Under the pieces are notes generated by a model. That model saw only the letters and a list, made by a program, of their open reading frames with translations, was not told the DNA's origin and did no database searches. A stretch of 64,000 bases of DNA from Bog-473 sp963707835 (GTDB lineage: Bacteria > Actinomycetota > Acidimicrobiia > Acidimicrobiales > RAAP-2): NCBI GenBank assembly GCA_963707835.1, contig CAVPRI010000001.1, positions 1,178,001 through 1,242,000 of the forward strand. Reading direction: 5' to 3'. The position numbers were made by a program, and so were the translations under genes. Position 1 is the stretch's first letter; the number at the start of each line of letters is the position of its first letter. This document shows positions 19,100 to 28,171 of the stretch, piece by piece.

Positions 19100-20460
19100 G
19101 CACCGATCTGCTCGACCTGGCCCGCTCGGTCGTGGAGCAGGCACGCCCGGGTGAGGGGATGGAGGTCTACGTGGGCCGGGGCACCGACACCGAGGTGCGG
19201 GCCTACGAGGGGGAGGTCGAATCGCTCACCTCCGCCGATTCGTCCGGCGTGGGGATCAGGGTGGTGCTCGAGGGCCCCGGTGGGGAGGGCAGCCAGGTGG
19301 GATTCGCCTGGGCCGGCTCCCTCGATCCCGGAGTCGTGGCGGCGACGCTGGCTGACGCCCGTGACAATGCGCGCTTTGCCACGCCCGATCCCGACGTGGC
19401 CCTGGCCGAGCCCGACGGCGTCGCGCCGGTGGAGCTCGAACTGTGGGACGAGGGAGTGGCCTCCACCCCGATGGAGAAGAAGATCGCGCTGGCCGTGGAG
19501 CTCGAGCGTGCGACCAGGGGGGCCGATCCTCGGGTGCGGCAGGTCTCGTCGGCCGACTACGCCGACAGCCGTTCGGAGGTGGCCCTGGCCTCGACCACCG
19601 GGATCTCGTCGTACCGGAGGCGGACCACGGCCTTCCTCTCGGTCGACGCCATCGCCGGGCAGGGCACCGAGTCCCAGACCGGGACGGGGTTCAGCGTGGG
19701 CCGGGGCCCTGGCGAGTTGATCCCCGAGAAGGCGCTCGACGACGCCGTGCTGCGCGCCACCAGGCTGCTCGGTGCGCAGAAGGTCCCCTCGGGCCGCTGC
19801 ACCGTCGTGTTCGACCCGCGTGTGGTCTCGACGTTGCTCGCCGTGATCGCCTCGGCCCTCTCGGGGGAGGCGGTCGTGAAGGGACGCTCCTTCTTCGCCG
19901 GGCGCGTCGGCGAGCCGGTGGCCGCCGCCGCGGTGACCCTGGTCGACGATCCGACCGATCCGCGTGCGTTCGCCGCGTCGTCGCACGACGGTGAGGGGTT
20001 GGCCTCGCGCCGCAACACGCTGATCGCCGACGGCGTGCTGCAGATGTTCGTGTACGACACCGTGGCCGCTCGTCGGGCGGGGACGGTGTCGACCGGCTCG
20101 GCCGTGCGGGGTGGCTTCGCCGGCACGCCCTCGGCGGGCTGCCGCGCCCTGGTCCTCTTCCCCGGGGACCAGGGGCCCGACGAGATCCTGGCCGCAGTGG
20201 GCGAGGGTCTCTACGTCCAGTCGATCACCGGAGTCCACTCGGGCGTCAACCCCGTGAGCGGGGACTTCTCGGTGGGGGCCGAGGGGCTGCGCATCGTCGG
20301 CGGGGCGCTCGACCAGCCGGTCCGCGAGGTGACCGTGGCCTCCACCCTCCAGCGGATGCTCCAGTCGGTGGTGGCCATAGGAAGCGACCTGCGGTGGCTC
20401 CCAGGCGTCGCCGCAGGTCAGACGCTGGCCATCGCCGACATGGCACTCAGCGGAGACTGA
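19096..20460 (+). CDS. tldE: TldE/PmbA-family protein
   Basis: The non-metal partner of TldD in the heterodimeric TldD/E protease; 454 aa. It has the N-terminal PmbA-like domain (EVYVGRGTDTEVRAYEGEVE) and the C-terminal domain with GTPSAGCRALVLFPGD and VNPVSGDFSVGAEGL. The zinc-binding HExxxH of TldD is absent, as expected. GTG start overlapping the tldD stop by 4 nt indicates translational coupling. Confidence 0.9.
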   Translation: MSTDLLDLARSVVEQARPGEGMEVYVGRGTDTEVRAYEGEVESLTSADSSGVGIRVVLEGPGGEGSQVGFAWAGSLDPGVVAATLADARDNARFATPDPDVALAEPDGVAPVELELWDEGVASTPMEKKIALAVELERATRGADPRVRQVSSADYADSRSEVALASTTGISSYRRRTTAFLSVDAIAGQGTESQTGTGFSVGRGPGELIPEKALDDAVLRATRLLGAQKVPSGRCTVVFDPRVVSTLLAVIASALSGEAVVKGRSFFAGRVGEPVAAAAVTLVDDPTDPRAFAASSHDGEGLASRRNTLIADGVLQMFVYDTVAARRAGTVSTGSAVRGGFAGTPSAGCRALVLFPGDQGPDEILAAVGEGLYVQSITGVHSGVNPVSGDFSVGAEGLRIVGGALDQPVREVTVASTLQRMLQSVVAIGSDLRWLPGVAAGQTLAIADMALSGD

Positions 20461-20473
20461 ACCCGCCCGAGGG

Positions 20474-20785
20474 CTAGCCGGCGCTCGAGGAGGTCGCCGC
20501 CTTGGTGTCTGACTCGCTCTTCGGGGACGAAGGCTTTGTTTCGGTAGTGGTCGAGGTCGTCGTCGAGTCGCCCGGGGTGCCCGACGTGCTCGACGTGCTC
20601 GACGTCGCGGGTCGGGAATCGGTCTTGTAGAATCCGCTTCCCTTCAGGACGATGCCCACGGCCCCGTAGACCTTGCGCAGCGCTTCGCCGCACTCGGGGC
20701 AGGTGGTCAGGGGGTCGTCGGTGAAGCTCTGCACGGCCTCGAGCCGGTGCCCGCACCCCGTACACGCGTATTCGTAGGTCGGCAA
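20474..20785 (-). CDS. FmdB-family zinc ribbon protein
   Basis: 103 aa. The FmdB-type zinc ribbon occupies residues 1-55: PTYEYACTGCGHRLE and TTCPECGEALRKVYG give four cysteines in two CxxC pairs, followed by the family motif GIVLKGSGFYKTD. The second half is a low-complexity Ser/Thr-rich tail (STSSTSGTPGDSTTT). Usually a putative transcriptional regulator; no direct role is proven. A TTG start is supported by GAGGAGGAG 5-6 nt upstream. Confidence 0.88.
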   Translation of the reverse strand: MPTYEYACTGCGHRLEAVQSFTDDPLTTCPECGEALRKVYGAVGIVLKGSGFYKTDSRPATSSTSSTSGTPGDSTTTSTTTETKPSSPKSESDTKAATSSSAG

Positions 20786-20907
20786 CGCACTCCTCCTCGG
20801 GCCCCGGCCGCGCGGTCATTGGCACTCTGGCCGTCTGACTGCCAAGTCTACCCGCCGGAGCTGGGCCGGATACGAGCCACCGTCAGACCTCCCTGGTGCG
20901 CAGGCCG

Positions 20908-20913
20908 TAGACT
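20908..20913 (+). promoter_or_regulatory. Putative -10 of leaderless moaC (TAGACT)
   Basis: TAGACT ends 8 nt before the moaC GTG, with no Shine-Dalgarno sequence placed to serve that start. Confidence 0.5.
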
Positions 20914-20921
20914 GCCTCCTT

Positions 20922-21413
20922 GTGACCGACCGGATGCTGACCAACCTCGACCCGTTGAGCGGCGCCCGGATGGTCGACGTCACACCCAGAGAGCCCACGC
21001 ACCGCCGTGCCCTGGCACGTTGTCGGGTCTCCATGTTGCCCGAGACGACCACGAAGGTGGCCAACAACGCAATCACCAAGGGTGATGTGCTGGCGGCGGC
21101 TCGCATCGCCGGCATCCAAGCGGCCAAGCGCACGGCCGAGCTGATCCCGATGTGCCACCCCGTTCTGGTGGGCTCGGTGGCAGTGAACTTCTTCATCGGC
21201 GACGACCACGTCGAGGTGGAGGCCCAGGTGGAGACGGTGGATCGCACCGGGGTCGAGATGGAGGCCATGACGGCCTGTGCCGTGGCCGCCCTCACGGTCT
21301 ACGACATGTGCAAGTCCTCGGACCGCACCATGACGATCGAGCACCTGGCTCTGTGGGAGAAGGCGGGCGGCCGGTCGGGGCCGTGGCGCCGGACCGACCA
21401 CCACCAGGCCTGA
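20922..21413 (+). CDS. moaC: Cyclic pyranopterin monophosphate synthase MoaC
   Basis: Molybdenum cofactor biosynthesis: rearranges 3',8-cyclo-7,8-dihydro-GTP to cPMP. 163 aa with GARMVDVTPREPTHR at the start, the active-site region ELIPMCHPVLVG (residues about 73-84) and GVEMEAMTACAVAALTVYDM. The GTG start has a TAGACT hexamer 8 nt upstream. Other moa/moe genes are not in the window. Confidence 0.94.
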   Translation: MTDRMLTNLDPLSGARMVDVTPREPTHRRALARCRVSMLPETTTKVANNAITKGDVLAAARIAGIQAAKRTAELIPMCHPVLVGSVAVNFFIGDDHVEVEAQVETVDRTGVEMEAMTACAVAALTVYDMCKSSDRTMTIEHLALWEKAGGRSGPWRRTDHHQA

Positions 21414-21472
21414 CCCTCCGGGCTCCGCAAGATGCTCCGTCCTCCGGAGCGCCCCTTCCCGGGAGGGTGGTC

Positions 21473-21478
21473 TACATT
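21473..21478 (+). promoter_or_regulatory. Putative -10 of leaderless carboxyltransferase gene (TACATT)
   Basis: TACATT ends 8 nt before the ATG at 21487; no ribosome-binding site intervenes. Confidence 0.5.
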
Positions 21479-21486
21479 CGGCGTCC

Positions 21487-22842
21487 ATGACCGTGACGAC
21501 GCGTGCCGAGGTGTCCCCGGGCGTGGGCAAGGGGATCGTCGGCGCTGTGACCTCCGTGGTCGGTCGGATCGGCGGCCGCGACGCGGTGATCGCCCGGGCA
21601 CTCGGGACCATGCGACGCGGCGCCATCACGCACGCGGACGGCGTGCGTCTGGCCGAAGCCGCCGATCAGGCGCGCACCCTGGGCATCCCCTTCGTCTTCT
21701 TCGTGGCCTCGAGCGGCGCGGACGTGCTCGACGGGGTGGCGGCTCTCGACGGTTGGGGACGGGCCGCCGGGGCGATCGTGCGCTGCAGTGGGCAGGTGCC
21801 GGTGATCGCCGCCGCCACCGGACCCGTGGTCTCAGGGCCAGCCCTGCTGCTCGGACTCTCCGACCTGGTCGTGATGACCTCCGACGCCGTCGCCTTCGTG
21901 TCGGGCCCGCAGATGGTGGCCGAGTTCACGGGCATCGAGATCGGGTTGGGGCAGCTCGGCGGGACGGCCGTGCACGCGACGTCGAGCGGCCTGTGCGCGG
22001 TCGAATCCGACGACGTGGAAGGCACCGTCGCCGAGCTGCTCGAGTACCTGCCGTCGCACACCGACGAGCTCCCGCCGCTGGCGCCCGTGAGCGACTCCGT
22101 GCTGCGACCCACTCCCGAGCTTCGCACCGTGATTCCCGACCGCAAGGCGGCGACCTACGACGTGCGCGACGTGGTGCGGGCCCTGGCCGACGACGGGGAG
22201 TTCCGCGAACTCTGGCCGCGCTGGGCCGGCCAGCTGGTCACCGCGTTCGGCCGTCTCGGCGGCACGCCGGTCGGATTCATCGCCAACCAGCCCCGCATCC
22301 TGGCCGGCACCCTCGATATCGAGGCCTCGCAAAAGGGGGCCCGGTTCGTCCGGCTGTGCGACGCCTTCAACCTGCCCATCGTGAGCCTGGTCGACACCCC
22401 GGGGTTCCTGCCCGGTAAGGACCTCGAATGGCGCGGCATGATCCGCCACGGTGCCGAGCTGGCCTTCGCGTACGCCCAGGCCACGGTGCCGCGCATCTGC
22501 CTGATCCTGCGCAAGGCCTTTGGCGGCGCGTACATCGTGATGGACTCGCGCGGCGTGGGCAACGACATCTGCCTGGCGTGGCCGGGTGCGGAGGTCGCCG
22601 TCATGGGCGCCTCGGGAGCGGTGCAGATCCTCCACCGCGACCTGGACCCCGCGGGCCGGCTCGAGCGCGAGCAGGTCTACGAGGAGACCTACCTCAATCC
22701 CTGGCCGGCGGCCGAGCGGGGGCTCGTCGACCAGGTCGTCGACCCCGCCGACAGCCGGATCGTCCTGTGTGCGATGCTCCGCCAACTGTGCACCAAGCGC
22801 GAGCTGGTCGTGGGCCGGAAGCACGACGCCGGGCCCCAGTAG
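21487..22842 (+). CDS. Acyl-CoA carboxylase carboxyltransferase subunit
   Basis: A biotin-dependent carboxyltransferase, 451 aa, shorter than the usual 510-530 aa of actinobacterial AccD/PccB. It carries both halves: N-terminal (ATGPVVSGPALLLGLSDLVV, IEIGLGQLGGTAVHATSSG) and C-terminal (FNLPIVSLVDTPGFLPG, then LILRKAFGGAYIVMDSRGVG and AWPGAEVAVMGASGAV). The substrate (acetyl-, propionyl- or another acyl-CoA) cannot be read from the sequence. No biotin carboxylase gene is adjacent. Confidence 0.88.
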   Translation: MTVTTRAEVSPGVGKGIVGAVTSVVGRIGGRDAVIARALGTMRRGAITHADGVRLAEAADQARTLGIPFVFFVASSGADVLDGVAALDGWGRAAGAIVRCSGQVPVIAAATGPVVSGPALLLGLSDLVVMTSDAVAFVSGPQMVAEFTGIEIGLGQLGGTAVHATSSGLCAVESDDVEGTVAELLEYLPSHTDELPPLAPVSDSVLRPTPELRTVIPDRKAATYDVRDVVRALADDGEFRELWPRWAGQLVTAFGRLGGTPVGFIANQPRILAGTLDIEASQKGARFVRLCDAFNLPIVSLVDTPGFLPGKDLEWRGMIRHGAELAFAYAQATVPRICLILRKAFGGAYIVMDSRGVGNDICLAWPGAEVAVMGASGAVQILHRDLDPAGRLEREQVYEETYLNPWPAAERGLVDQVVDPADSRIVLCAMLRQLCTKRELVVGRKHDAGPQ

Positions 22843-22927
22843 GCGCTCACCTGCGGCGACAGGAATCGTCACCCGTTTGTAATGATCCTGTGTCAGATTC
22901 GACGCTGAACCCGAAGGAGGATCGGGC

Positions 22928-23254
22928 ATGATCAGCGACGTGGTTCCCCCAGCCGCCGACTCTCCGTTCATCCTCGAGTCGTGCCACAGCACGTGGATCT
23001 TCGACACCGACCGGATGCGCTTCCGGCGCGTCCTGAAGGGTCTCGCACTCGATGCCCCGGCCGCTTCCACGGCCTGGCGGGGCTACTACGGCCTCGAGAT
23101 GGACCCCATCTCCGAGTCGTTCGTCGTCCTGCTCAACCCGGAGGGAACCCGACTGCTGCGCTCCTGGCGCCACGTCCAGCACTGTCCCCAGTGCGGGGGC
23201 GACCAGACGGCAGAGCTCTCGCTCGACGAGCTTCGGGGTGCCTCCCTGGCCTGA
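22928..23254 (+). CDS. Hypothetical protein with a lone CPxCGG knuckle
   Basis: 108 aa, unrecognised. It begins with a conserved-looking stretch (FILESCHSTWIFDTDRMRFR), has a central WRGYYGLEMDP segment, and a single CPQCGG pair near residue 91 that could be half of a zinc site. AAGGAGG 7-8 nt before the ATG and GC-rich third positions support coding. It follows the carboxyltransferase by 85 bp and probably has its own promoter (TAATGAT near 22880). Confidence 0.7.
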   Translation: MISDVVPPAADSPFILESCHSTWIFDTDRMRFRRVLKGLALDAPAASTAWRGYYGLEMDPISESFVVLLNPEGTRLLRSWRHVQHCPQCGGDQTAELSLDELRGASLA

Positions 23255-23322
23255 TACGCCCGCGGGCGTGGGCGACTGCCGGTGCCGGCCCCGAGTTCGA
23301 ATCGCTTCCCGTCTCGCCCGGC

Positions 23323-24168
23323 TCAGCGCGGGCGTCGCCGGCGACGGTCCGCGCGCTCGATCTCGCGTTGGACGTCGGACCACAGCAGCGGATCGGTGTC
23401 GCGCCCGCCGTCCTCGGTGGCCTGCGCCCGGGTCATGATCACGAAGGCAACGGTCCAGAGGACGGCGATGGTGCCGAGCTTGGCCACGAACCCGGCCAGT
23501 TGCTGGTCGAGGAGGGGCGTCATCCCCGCCACCGTGCCCGAGTGGCTGAACGTGGGGTACAGCGAGTGTCGGGCGAAGATCCACACGATGGAGAGGAAGC
23601 TCGGCACGATCGACTGCACGATGAGGTAACCGCCCCGACCGAGCGCGGACAGGCGCGGTGCTCCGGGGAACTCGGTCAGCACCGGAGCCCACAGCACGAA
23701 GCCCGACGCCAGCACCACGAGCTCCAGCGCGACTCGCGCGACGTCGGAACGGGCGGCGAGGCCGACCGCGCCGGTGGTCAGGGTGCCCACCGCCACCACG
23801 GTCACCACGACGATGGCCGGGAGCGGTCGGACCACGACGCGCAACACGGCGTCGACGGCGGCCGGCCGGGTCACACGGACCAAGAGGGGCCGTGGCGTCC
23901 CGAGGACGAGGAGCGGCGGAATGGCCAGCGTCAGGAGGAGGCGCTGGACCACGAGCGCGATCAGCAGCCAATGGGCAGCCAGATCGGCCAACGGCCAGGT
24001 CACCGCCACCAGGAGGAGAACCGCACCGCTCACGAAGAGCGCTCGTTGGCCCACCGAGGCGCGGCATCCCTCACGCCGAGTGCCCCAGACGTACACCGCC
24101 ACGAGGGCGGCACACGCCAGCGGCCAGGCCACGTGGAGGTGCCAGTCCAAGGGGTGGGCGGCGCTCAC
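23323..24168 (-). CDS. CtaG/caa3-type cytochrome oxidase assembly-like membrane protein
   Basis: 281 aa with about seven membrane segments. It begins HPLDWHLHVAWPLACAALVA and contains the CtaG-family features AVTWPLADLAAHWLLIALVV and a long cytoplasmic basic tail (REIERADRRRRRPR). The family is linked to copper delivery to or assembly of caa3 cytochrome oxidase. No oxidase genes are nearby, so the role is inferred from family alone. GTG start, divergent from the PafBC gene 29 bp away. Confidence 0.75.
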   Translation of the reverse strand: MSAAHPLDWHLHVAWPLACAALVAVYVWGTRREGCRASVGQRALFVSGAVLLLVAVTWPLADLAAHWLLIALVVQRLLLTLAIPPLLVLGTPRPLLVRVTRPAAVDAVLRVVVRPLPAIVVVTVVAVGTLTTGAVGLAARSDVARVALELVVLASGFVLWAPVLTEFPGAPRLSALGRGGYLIVQSIVPSFLSIVWIFARHSLYPTFSHSGTVAGMTPLLDQQLAGFVAKLGTIAVLWTVAFVIMTRAQATEDGGRDTDPLLWSDVQREIERADRRRRRPR

Positions 24169-24184
24169 GTCACGGCACCGGCCG

Positions 24185-24190
24185 TAGGCT
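24185..24190 (+). promoter_or_regulatory. Putative -10 of leaderless pafBC (TAGGCT)
   Basis: TAGGCT ends 7 nt before the ATG at 24198; no Shine-Dalgarno sequence between. Confidence 0.45.
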
Positions 24191-24197
24191 CTGGCCG

Positions 24198-26238
24198 ATG
24201 GAGGCCTCCCCGAAGATCGACCGGCTCGAGCGCGTCACGGACCTGGTGCTCGCGCTGCTCGAGACCGACCGGCCGCTGACGCTCGACGCCATCGCACACC
24301 AGGTGCCGGGCTATCCCTCCGAGCATGCGGCGCGGCGCCAGGCCTTCGAGCGCGACAAGCGCCTGCTGCGTGACGAGGGCATCCCCGTGCTTACCGAGCC
24401 CCTTCCGGGGCAGGAGCAATACGGGTACCGCATCGACGCCGACGGGTTCTACCTCGGTGACCTGGAACTCGAGCCCGACGAGCAGGTAGCGCTGCACCTC
24501 GCCGTCGCCGGCGTCCACCTCGGTGATCCTAGTGGCCGGGACGCGCTGTTGAAGCTGGGTGCCTCGGGCCTGGGTGACGTTCGCCCGGTGGCCTCCATGG
24601 CCCCGGCGGCGGCGCTGATCGACCTCTTCGAGGCGGTGCGGACCCGGGCACACGTCGGGTTCTCCTACCGCGGCGAGGAGCGGCTCGCCGCGCCGCTGGG
24701 CCTGCGGTTTCGTTTCGGGCACTGGTACCTGGTGGCCTGGGACCTCGACCGAGCGGCCGTGCGCACCTTCCGGGTCGACCGGGTCGAGGGAGAGGTGGCC
24801 CGCGTCGAGGCCACCCACGGCGTGGTGCCCGAGGAGATCGACGTCGACGCGGCGTTGCCCGAGGAGCCGTGGGAGGTCGACGGGGAGCGCCGGATCGAGA
24901 TGCGGGTGCGTGTGGACGCGCTCGAGGCCCGCCGAGTGGCCGACGAGGTGGGCCCGGAAAAAGTCACGAGGCGGCACAACGACGGCTCGGTGGATCTGGT
25001 CCTCGGGGTGGCCTCGTTCGCCTCCATTCGGTCCTGGGTGCTCGCGCTGCTCGACCACGCCACCGTCCTCGGACCGCCCGTCTTCCGCGAGGAGCTGATG
25101 GCCTGGCTGCGTGGCCTCGCCGAGGCCGCCCCGGCGTCGCCGTCGCTGGCACGGGCCTCTTCGGGCACGCCCGGACCAGGCGGGTCGGGTGCCGCCCCAC
25201 GCGGGGCCGACGGGGCGAGTGGGGAGGGAGCCGACCGAGGTGCGGCGGCTCCCAAGAGCCCACCGGGTGCCGAGACGAGCCGGCGATTGCGGCGCCTGCT
25301 CGCCCTGGTGGGCTGGCTGGCCCAGGTCGGCGAGGCCCCCACGGCCGAGGCGGCGCGCCGGTTCGGCATGACCGAGCAGGAGCTGGTCGCCGAGCTGGAG
25401 TTGGCCGCCTGCTGCGGGACCCCGCCGTACACCCCGGACACGCTCATGGAGATCGAGGTGTCGGAGCACTCGGTCCGAGCGTTCTTGCCCGAGCAGTTCG
25501 CCCGACCACGCCGCCTCACACCCGCCGAGGGCTTTGCCGTGGCCGCGTCGGCCCGCCTCCTCCTCGCGGTGCCCGGCTCCGGCGACGACGCGTTGCGCCG
25601 TGCCCTGGCCAAGCTCGATGCGGCGCTGGGGTCCAGAGAGGCACTCGGCCTGGAGGTGGACGCGCCCGCGCACCTGGTGGCGGTGCGCGCCGCGGCAGAA
25701 GCGGGGCAACCGCTCGAGATCGACTACCTGTCCGGGATCGCGCGACGAGCTGACCACCCGCACCGTCGATCCGGTTGGGGTGGTGACCGTCGACGGCCAC
25801 TGGTACCTCGATGCCTACTGTCACAGGGCCCATGACACGCGCCGGTTCCGGGTGGACCGGATCGTCGCCCTGCGCCCGGGGACGGGCGGTGTCGACCCGG
25901 TCGGCATCGAGGGTCGGGCCGGCGGTGTGCCACCGCGTTCGGCATCCGAGATGTTCGTGCCCGGGCCTGGCGCCGTCGAGGTCCGGCTGGCACTGGGCCC
26001 CGGGGCGCAGTGGGTCCCCGAATCGGTGCCGGTGCGCGCCGTGAGCCGTGACCAGAGTGGGTCGGTCACCGAGGTGCTGCTCGACGTCTCGGGATTGGCG
26101 TGGTTCGCCCGTCTGCTCCTTCAGCTCGGGCCCGACGCCCGGGTGCTGAGCCCGCCCGAGCTCACCACCCTGGCGACGGCGACGGCGCGCCGCGTCCTGG
26201 CGCGCTACGAGGAGTCGTCGCCGGAGGTTCGGGGCTGA
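24198..26238 (+). CDS. Fused PafB-PafC-like WYL transcriptional regulator (one-base frameshift)
   Basis: Two WYL-family regulators in one chain, as in fused PafBC, the actinobacterial activator of the LexA-independent DNA damage response. Repeat 1 (1-325): a winged-helix start (KIDRLERVTDLVLALLETDR) and a WYL domain (FRFGHWYLVAWDLDRAAVRT, FRVDRVEG). A Gly/Pro/Ala linker follows, then repeat 2 (SRRLRRLLALVGWLAQVGEA, a second HTH and WYL domain). The frame breaks near 25733-25741 and resumes at SRDELTTRTVDPVGVVTVDG; removing one base gives 679 aa. Not next to proteasome genes here. Confidence 0.82.
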
Positions 26239-26307
26239 GCCGGGGCCGATCGGGCGCCCCAGCCGGGCGGGTAGCGTGCCCGTGACCACCCGATGGAGGA
26301 GATCCAC

Positions 26308-26721
26308 GTGAGCGAGCTGCAGGACTTCAACACGGCCGTGATCGAGGAGTTCCGCTCCAATCACGGCCGAGTCGCGGCCTTCGGCGACACGCCGGTCGTC
26401 CTGCTGACCACCACCGGTGCCAAGACCGGGACGAAGAGGCTGAACCCGTTGGCCGCACTGGTGGAGGGCGACCGTCTGTACGTGTTCGCCTCGAAGGCCG
26501 GCGCGCCCACCCATCCCGACTGGTACCACAACCTCGTGGCCAATCCGGAGGTCTCCGTCGAGCTGGGGGACGAGAGGTTCGATGCGGTCGCCGTCCCCGT
26601 CACCGGTCCCGAGCGCGACCGCCTCTACGCCGCCCAGGCGGCCCTGGTCCCCACGTTCGCCGACTACGAGAAGAAGTCCGATCGCCTGATCCCCGTCGTC
26701 GAGTTGCGCCACACCACCTGA
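26308..26721 (+). CDS. DDN-like F420-dependent nitroreductase/quinone reductase family protein
   Basis: 137 aa of the deazaflavin-dependent nitroreductase family: FGDTPVVLLTTTGAKTGTKR, NPLAAL, YVFASKAGAPTHPDWYHNLV and NPEVSVELGDERFDAVAV. These split-barrel proteins use F420H2 to reduce quinones or other substrates. The GTG at 26308 is chosen because GGAGGA (26296-26301) sits 6 nt upstream; an ATG at 26293 overlaps that site. The presence of FbiD at 30.7 kb supports F420 use. Confidence 0.87.
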   Translation: MSELQDFNTAVIEEFRSNHGRVAAFGDTPVVLLTTTGAKTGTKRLNPLAALVEGDRLYVFASKAGAPTHPDWYHNLVANPEVSVELGDERFDAVAVPVTGPERDRLYAAQAALVPTFADYEKKSDRLIPVVELRHTT

Positions 26722-26772
26722 CACGACCCGACCGTTTCCCGGTGCTGGCGCCGGGACGACGGAGGGAGGCGG

Positions 26773-28164
26773 ATGCTCAGCATCGCCGGCGTGGCGCGGG
26801 ACCGAGCTGGGTACTATCTGTCCGACCTCGGGTCCGAGCTTCCCGCCGGTGTCCCGGCCCAGTGGGTCGGCACGGCCTCGGCCCGCGTCGGCCTCGAGGG
26901 AGCGGTCGACGGGACCGGATTCCGTCTGCTCCTCGAGGGCCACCATCCGGTTACTGCCCGGCCCCTGGGGACCGGTCGGACCTCGCGCGCTGCGTGGGAC
27001 CTGACCTTCAGCGCCCCCAAGTCGGCCAGCGTGCTCTTCGCGCTGGGGGGAGAGGAGGTGGCGCGCACCGTCGCGGCGGACCACCTCGGTGCCGTGGACG
27101 GCGCCCTGGCCTATCTCGAGGCCCATGCCATCACGGCCGTGCGTCGATCGGGGGGCGAGCGGGTGGTCGTGGCGACGAGCGGTGCCCTCGCGGCGCGCTT
27201 CACGCACGCAGTCAATCGCAACGGCGACCCCCACCTGCACAGCCACGTCGTGACCGCCAACGTCGTCCACGGATCCGACGGGCGATGGAGCGCGTGCGAC
27301 GGGCGGGGGGTCTGGGCGCACCGGGTGGCGGCAGCTTCGGTCTATGAGGCCCAGCTGCGGGCCAGCCTGGGCGCGTCGTTGGGTGTGCGCTGGTCGGGCG
27401 CGCCCGGACACACACCCGAGATCGTCGGCGTTCCCCCTGAGGTTCTCGGTGAGCTCTCCTCACGCGCCGCCGACATCCGTCGCCACCGCCACGAGGCTGG
27501 GGTGCGCTCCGGTCACGGTGGGCGGGTGGCCTCGTTGGCGACACGCCCTCCCAAGTCACCGGGGCGCGAGCTCGGCGAACTGGTCGCGGAGTGGAGGGCG
27601 CGGGCGCGAGCCAGTGCCGGGGACCGGGCGGTCGACACTCTGGTCGACCAGTCGCTGGCTCCGGCCAGGAGTGGGGTCCGGCTCCGCGAGGCTCGCCTCG
27701 ACGAGTACCGTTTTGCCGCTTCGCTCTCGGTGACACCGCACGGAGGGGCCCATCGGCGAGATGTCGTCGTCGCCTACGCGGCGGGAGCTGCCGACGGAAT
27801 CCCCGCCGCGTGGCTGGACTCCCTCGTCGACCACTGGGTGCCGAGGGGGCCGCTCGGTGTGGCCGAGCCGATGCACCGGCGACGAGACGTCGTCCCCGCT
27901 CCCCACTTGCTCCAGGCCCTCGGCACGCGCCCGCTTGACCCGTCCCGCCATGCGGTGTGGGTCGATGCCGCCCGGTCGGTCGAGGCGTATCGCCGGCGGT
28001 GGGGTGTCACCCGTGCGGACGACCTCCTGGGGTTGGAGCGACCGGCCGCAGCACCGCCGGCCCGGTTGGCGGATCATGCCCGTGTGACCCGGGATCTCAA
28101 CATGGCACGGGCGCGGCTTGGTTGGCGTCCGCCTGCGGACATGGCGCTCCACCGCTCACCCTGA
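26773..28164 (+). CDS. MobF-family (TrwC-like) relaxase domain protein, no helicase
   Basis: 463 aa. Paired tyrosines near the start (AGYYLSD, Y14/Y15), the WDLTFSAPKSASVLFAL motif (75-91) and a three-histidine metal site (H145, then HLHSH at 154-158) are the TrwC nicking-relaxase signature. The DNA helicase half found in conjugative MobF proteins is absent; the last 200 residues are basic and unrecognised. GGAGGGAGG precedes the ATG. It faces a coupling-protein gene with 7 bp between stops. No other transfer genes are nearby, so this may be a chromosomal remnant or a mobilisation-only module. Confidence 0.83.
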   Translation: MLSIAGVARDRAGYYLSDLGSELPAGVPAQWVGTASARVGLEGAVDGTGFRLLLEGHHPVTARPLGTGRTSRAAWDLTFSAPKSASVLFALGGEEVARTVAADHLGAVDGALAYLEAHAITAVRRSGGERVVVATSGALAARFTHAVNRNGDPHLHSHVVTANVVHGSDGRWSACDGRGVWAHRVAAASVYEAQLRASLGASLGVRWSGAPGHTPEIVGVPPEVLGELSSRAADIRRHRHEAGVRSGHGGRVASLATRPPKSPGRELGELVAEWRARARASAGDRAVDTLVDQSLAPARSGVRLREARLDEYRFAASLSVTPHGGAHRRDVVVAYAAGAADGIPAAWLDSLVDHWVPRGPLGVAEPMHRRRDVVPAPHLLQALGTRPLDPSRHAVWVDAARSVEAYRRRWGVTRADDLLGLERPAAAPPARLADHARVTRDLNMARARLGWRPPADMALHRSP

Positions 28165-28171
28165 CGCCCGC